From the NCBI GenBank assembly GCA_003455235.1, contig DMRT01000033.1, forward strand, positions 1 through 7,052: 7,052 nt of DNA, in the 5' to 3' direction. This DNA comes from Chitinophagaceae bacterium. GTDB taxonomy: Bacteria > Bacteroidota > Bacteroidia > Chitinophagales > Chitinophagaceae. Each line of letters opens with the position of its first letter. The stretch's first letter is position 1. A program made the translations under genes and the position numbers. The notes under the pieces are model-generated. The model was not told the DNA's origin, did not search any database, and was given only the letters and a program-made list of their open reading frames with translations. Positions 6,801-7,052 of this stretch are shown here, in pieces.

Positions 6801-7052
6801 TCATGCTTTGGCGCCCCCGCTGAGGTCGATGGCCGTATTATCGCCGATATTCAGGCTCCGGTTTACGCCCTTTACCTCGGCATCGCTGCCGATGAGGGAA
6901 TTGCTCAGTACAATCTCGAAGAGGTTGGAATAGGCCCCGATGATGGAATCCTTTACAATGGCATGATTGAGGGAAGCATGCTCCCCGATGGCCACGTTGG
7001 GACCGATGACGGAGTTTTTGATATCGCAACCCTCGGCAATATTTACCGGGGG
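6801..7052 (-). CDS. C-terminal left-handed beta-helix of a probable sugar-phosphate nucleotidyltransferase (5' end outside window)
   Basis: The last 83 residues of a protein whose start lies beyond base 7052; the frame is open to the window edge and stops at TGA (6801-6803). The visible part is a hexapeptide-repeat beta-helix: PPVNIAEGCDIKNSVIG, PNVAIGEHASL, AIVKDSIIG and SNSLIGSDAEVKG show the repeating hydrophobic-G-x(4) pattern. The ending VKGVNRSLNIGDNTAIDL resembles the C-terminus of Bacteroidota sugar-phosphate nucleotidyltransferases (the long RmlA/glucose-1-phosphate thymidylyltransferase-like type), in which a Rossmann-like catalytic domain precedes the helix. The catalytic domain is outside the window, so substrate and even enzyme class are inferred; another hexapeptide-repeat transferase is possible. 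GTG at 6995 is inside the repeat and is not a start. If correct, it would supply NDP-sugar for cell-surface glycan and be functionally consistent with the export genes on the same strand. Confidence 0.75.
   Translation of the reverse strand, partial: PPVNIAEGCDIKNSVIGPNVAIGEHASLNHAIVKDSIIGAYSNLFEIVLSNSLIGSDAEVKGVNRSLNIGDNTAIDLSGGAKA

Noticed and set aside
6041..6823. A 260-codon open frame on the plus strand opposite the flavoprotein gene
   Set aside because: Its translation is rich in Pro, Ser, Thr and Ala without domain-like patterning, and the opposite strand encodes a well-conserved flavoprotein with all motifs. It is a shadow frame.
6838..7029. A 63-codon minus-strand frame overlapping the nucleotidyltransferase tail
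   Set aside because: It overlaps the hexapeptide-repeat frame, and its Arg/His-rich translation shows no pattern, while the other frame has a clear repeat.
1..7052. Mobile element, CRISPR array, tRNA/rRNA or phage signature
   Set aside because: Reading both strands showed no spaced direct repeats, transposase or integrase motifs, terminal inverted repeats or structured RNA genes; nearly all bases are in conserved protein-coding genes.

Overview
The window looks like a chromosomal segment from a Bacteroidota bacterium, probably of the Chitinophaga/Sphingobacterium type. The evidence is the protein families, the absence of Shine-Dalgarno sequences in front of the starts, a TAnnTTTG-type promoter motif and intermediate base composition. 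No database search was possible, so the taxonomy is an inference.

Layout. Bases 1-2123 (+ strand) hold two closely spaced genes of a NatAB-like ABC exporter: an ATPase whose start lies before the window, and its ABC-2 type permease. They end at a perfect 18-bp inverted repeat (2132-2170) between convergent genes, which should terminate transcription from both sides. Everything to the right is on the minus strand. Read 5' to 3' it comprises the C-terminal end of a sugar-nucleotidyltransferase-like protein (6801-7052, start outside the window), a FabK-like/nitronate monooxygenase flavoprotein (5734-6672), a large Wza-like outer-membrane polysaccharide export protein with six SLBB-type repeats (3264-5681), and a Wzz-like polysaccharide co-polymerase with two membrane segments and no kinase domain (2184-3239).

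How the genes work together. The export protein and co-polymerase are 24 bp apart and form a clear two-gene surface polysaccharide export unit: an inner-membrane/periplasmic chain-length component and a periplasmic/outer-membrane conduit. The upstream nucleotidyltransferase could supply activated sugar, but its substrate cannot be read from the tail visible here. The flavoprotein between them has no evident link to polysaccharide and may simply be co-oriented. The ABC exporter is a separate transcription unit.

Nothing in the window looks like a wholly new system. There is no mobile element, CRISPR array, tRNA or rRNA, and coding density is high. The points most worth a second look are the six-repeat export protein, which lacks a lipobox but keeps a C-terminal hydrophobic helix, and the enoyl-ACP-reductase-like character of a gene that would usually be labelled nitronate monooxygenase.
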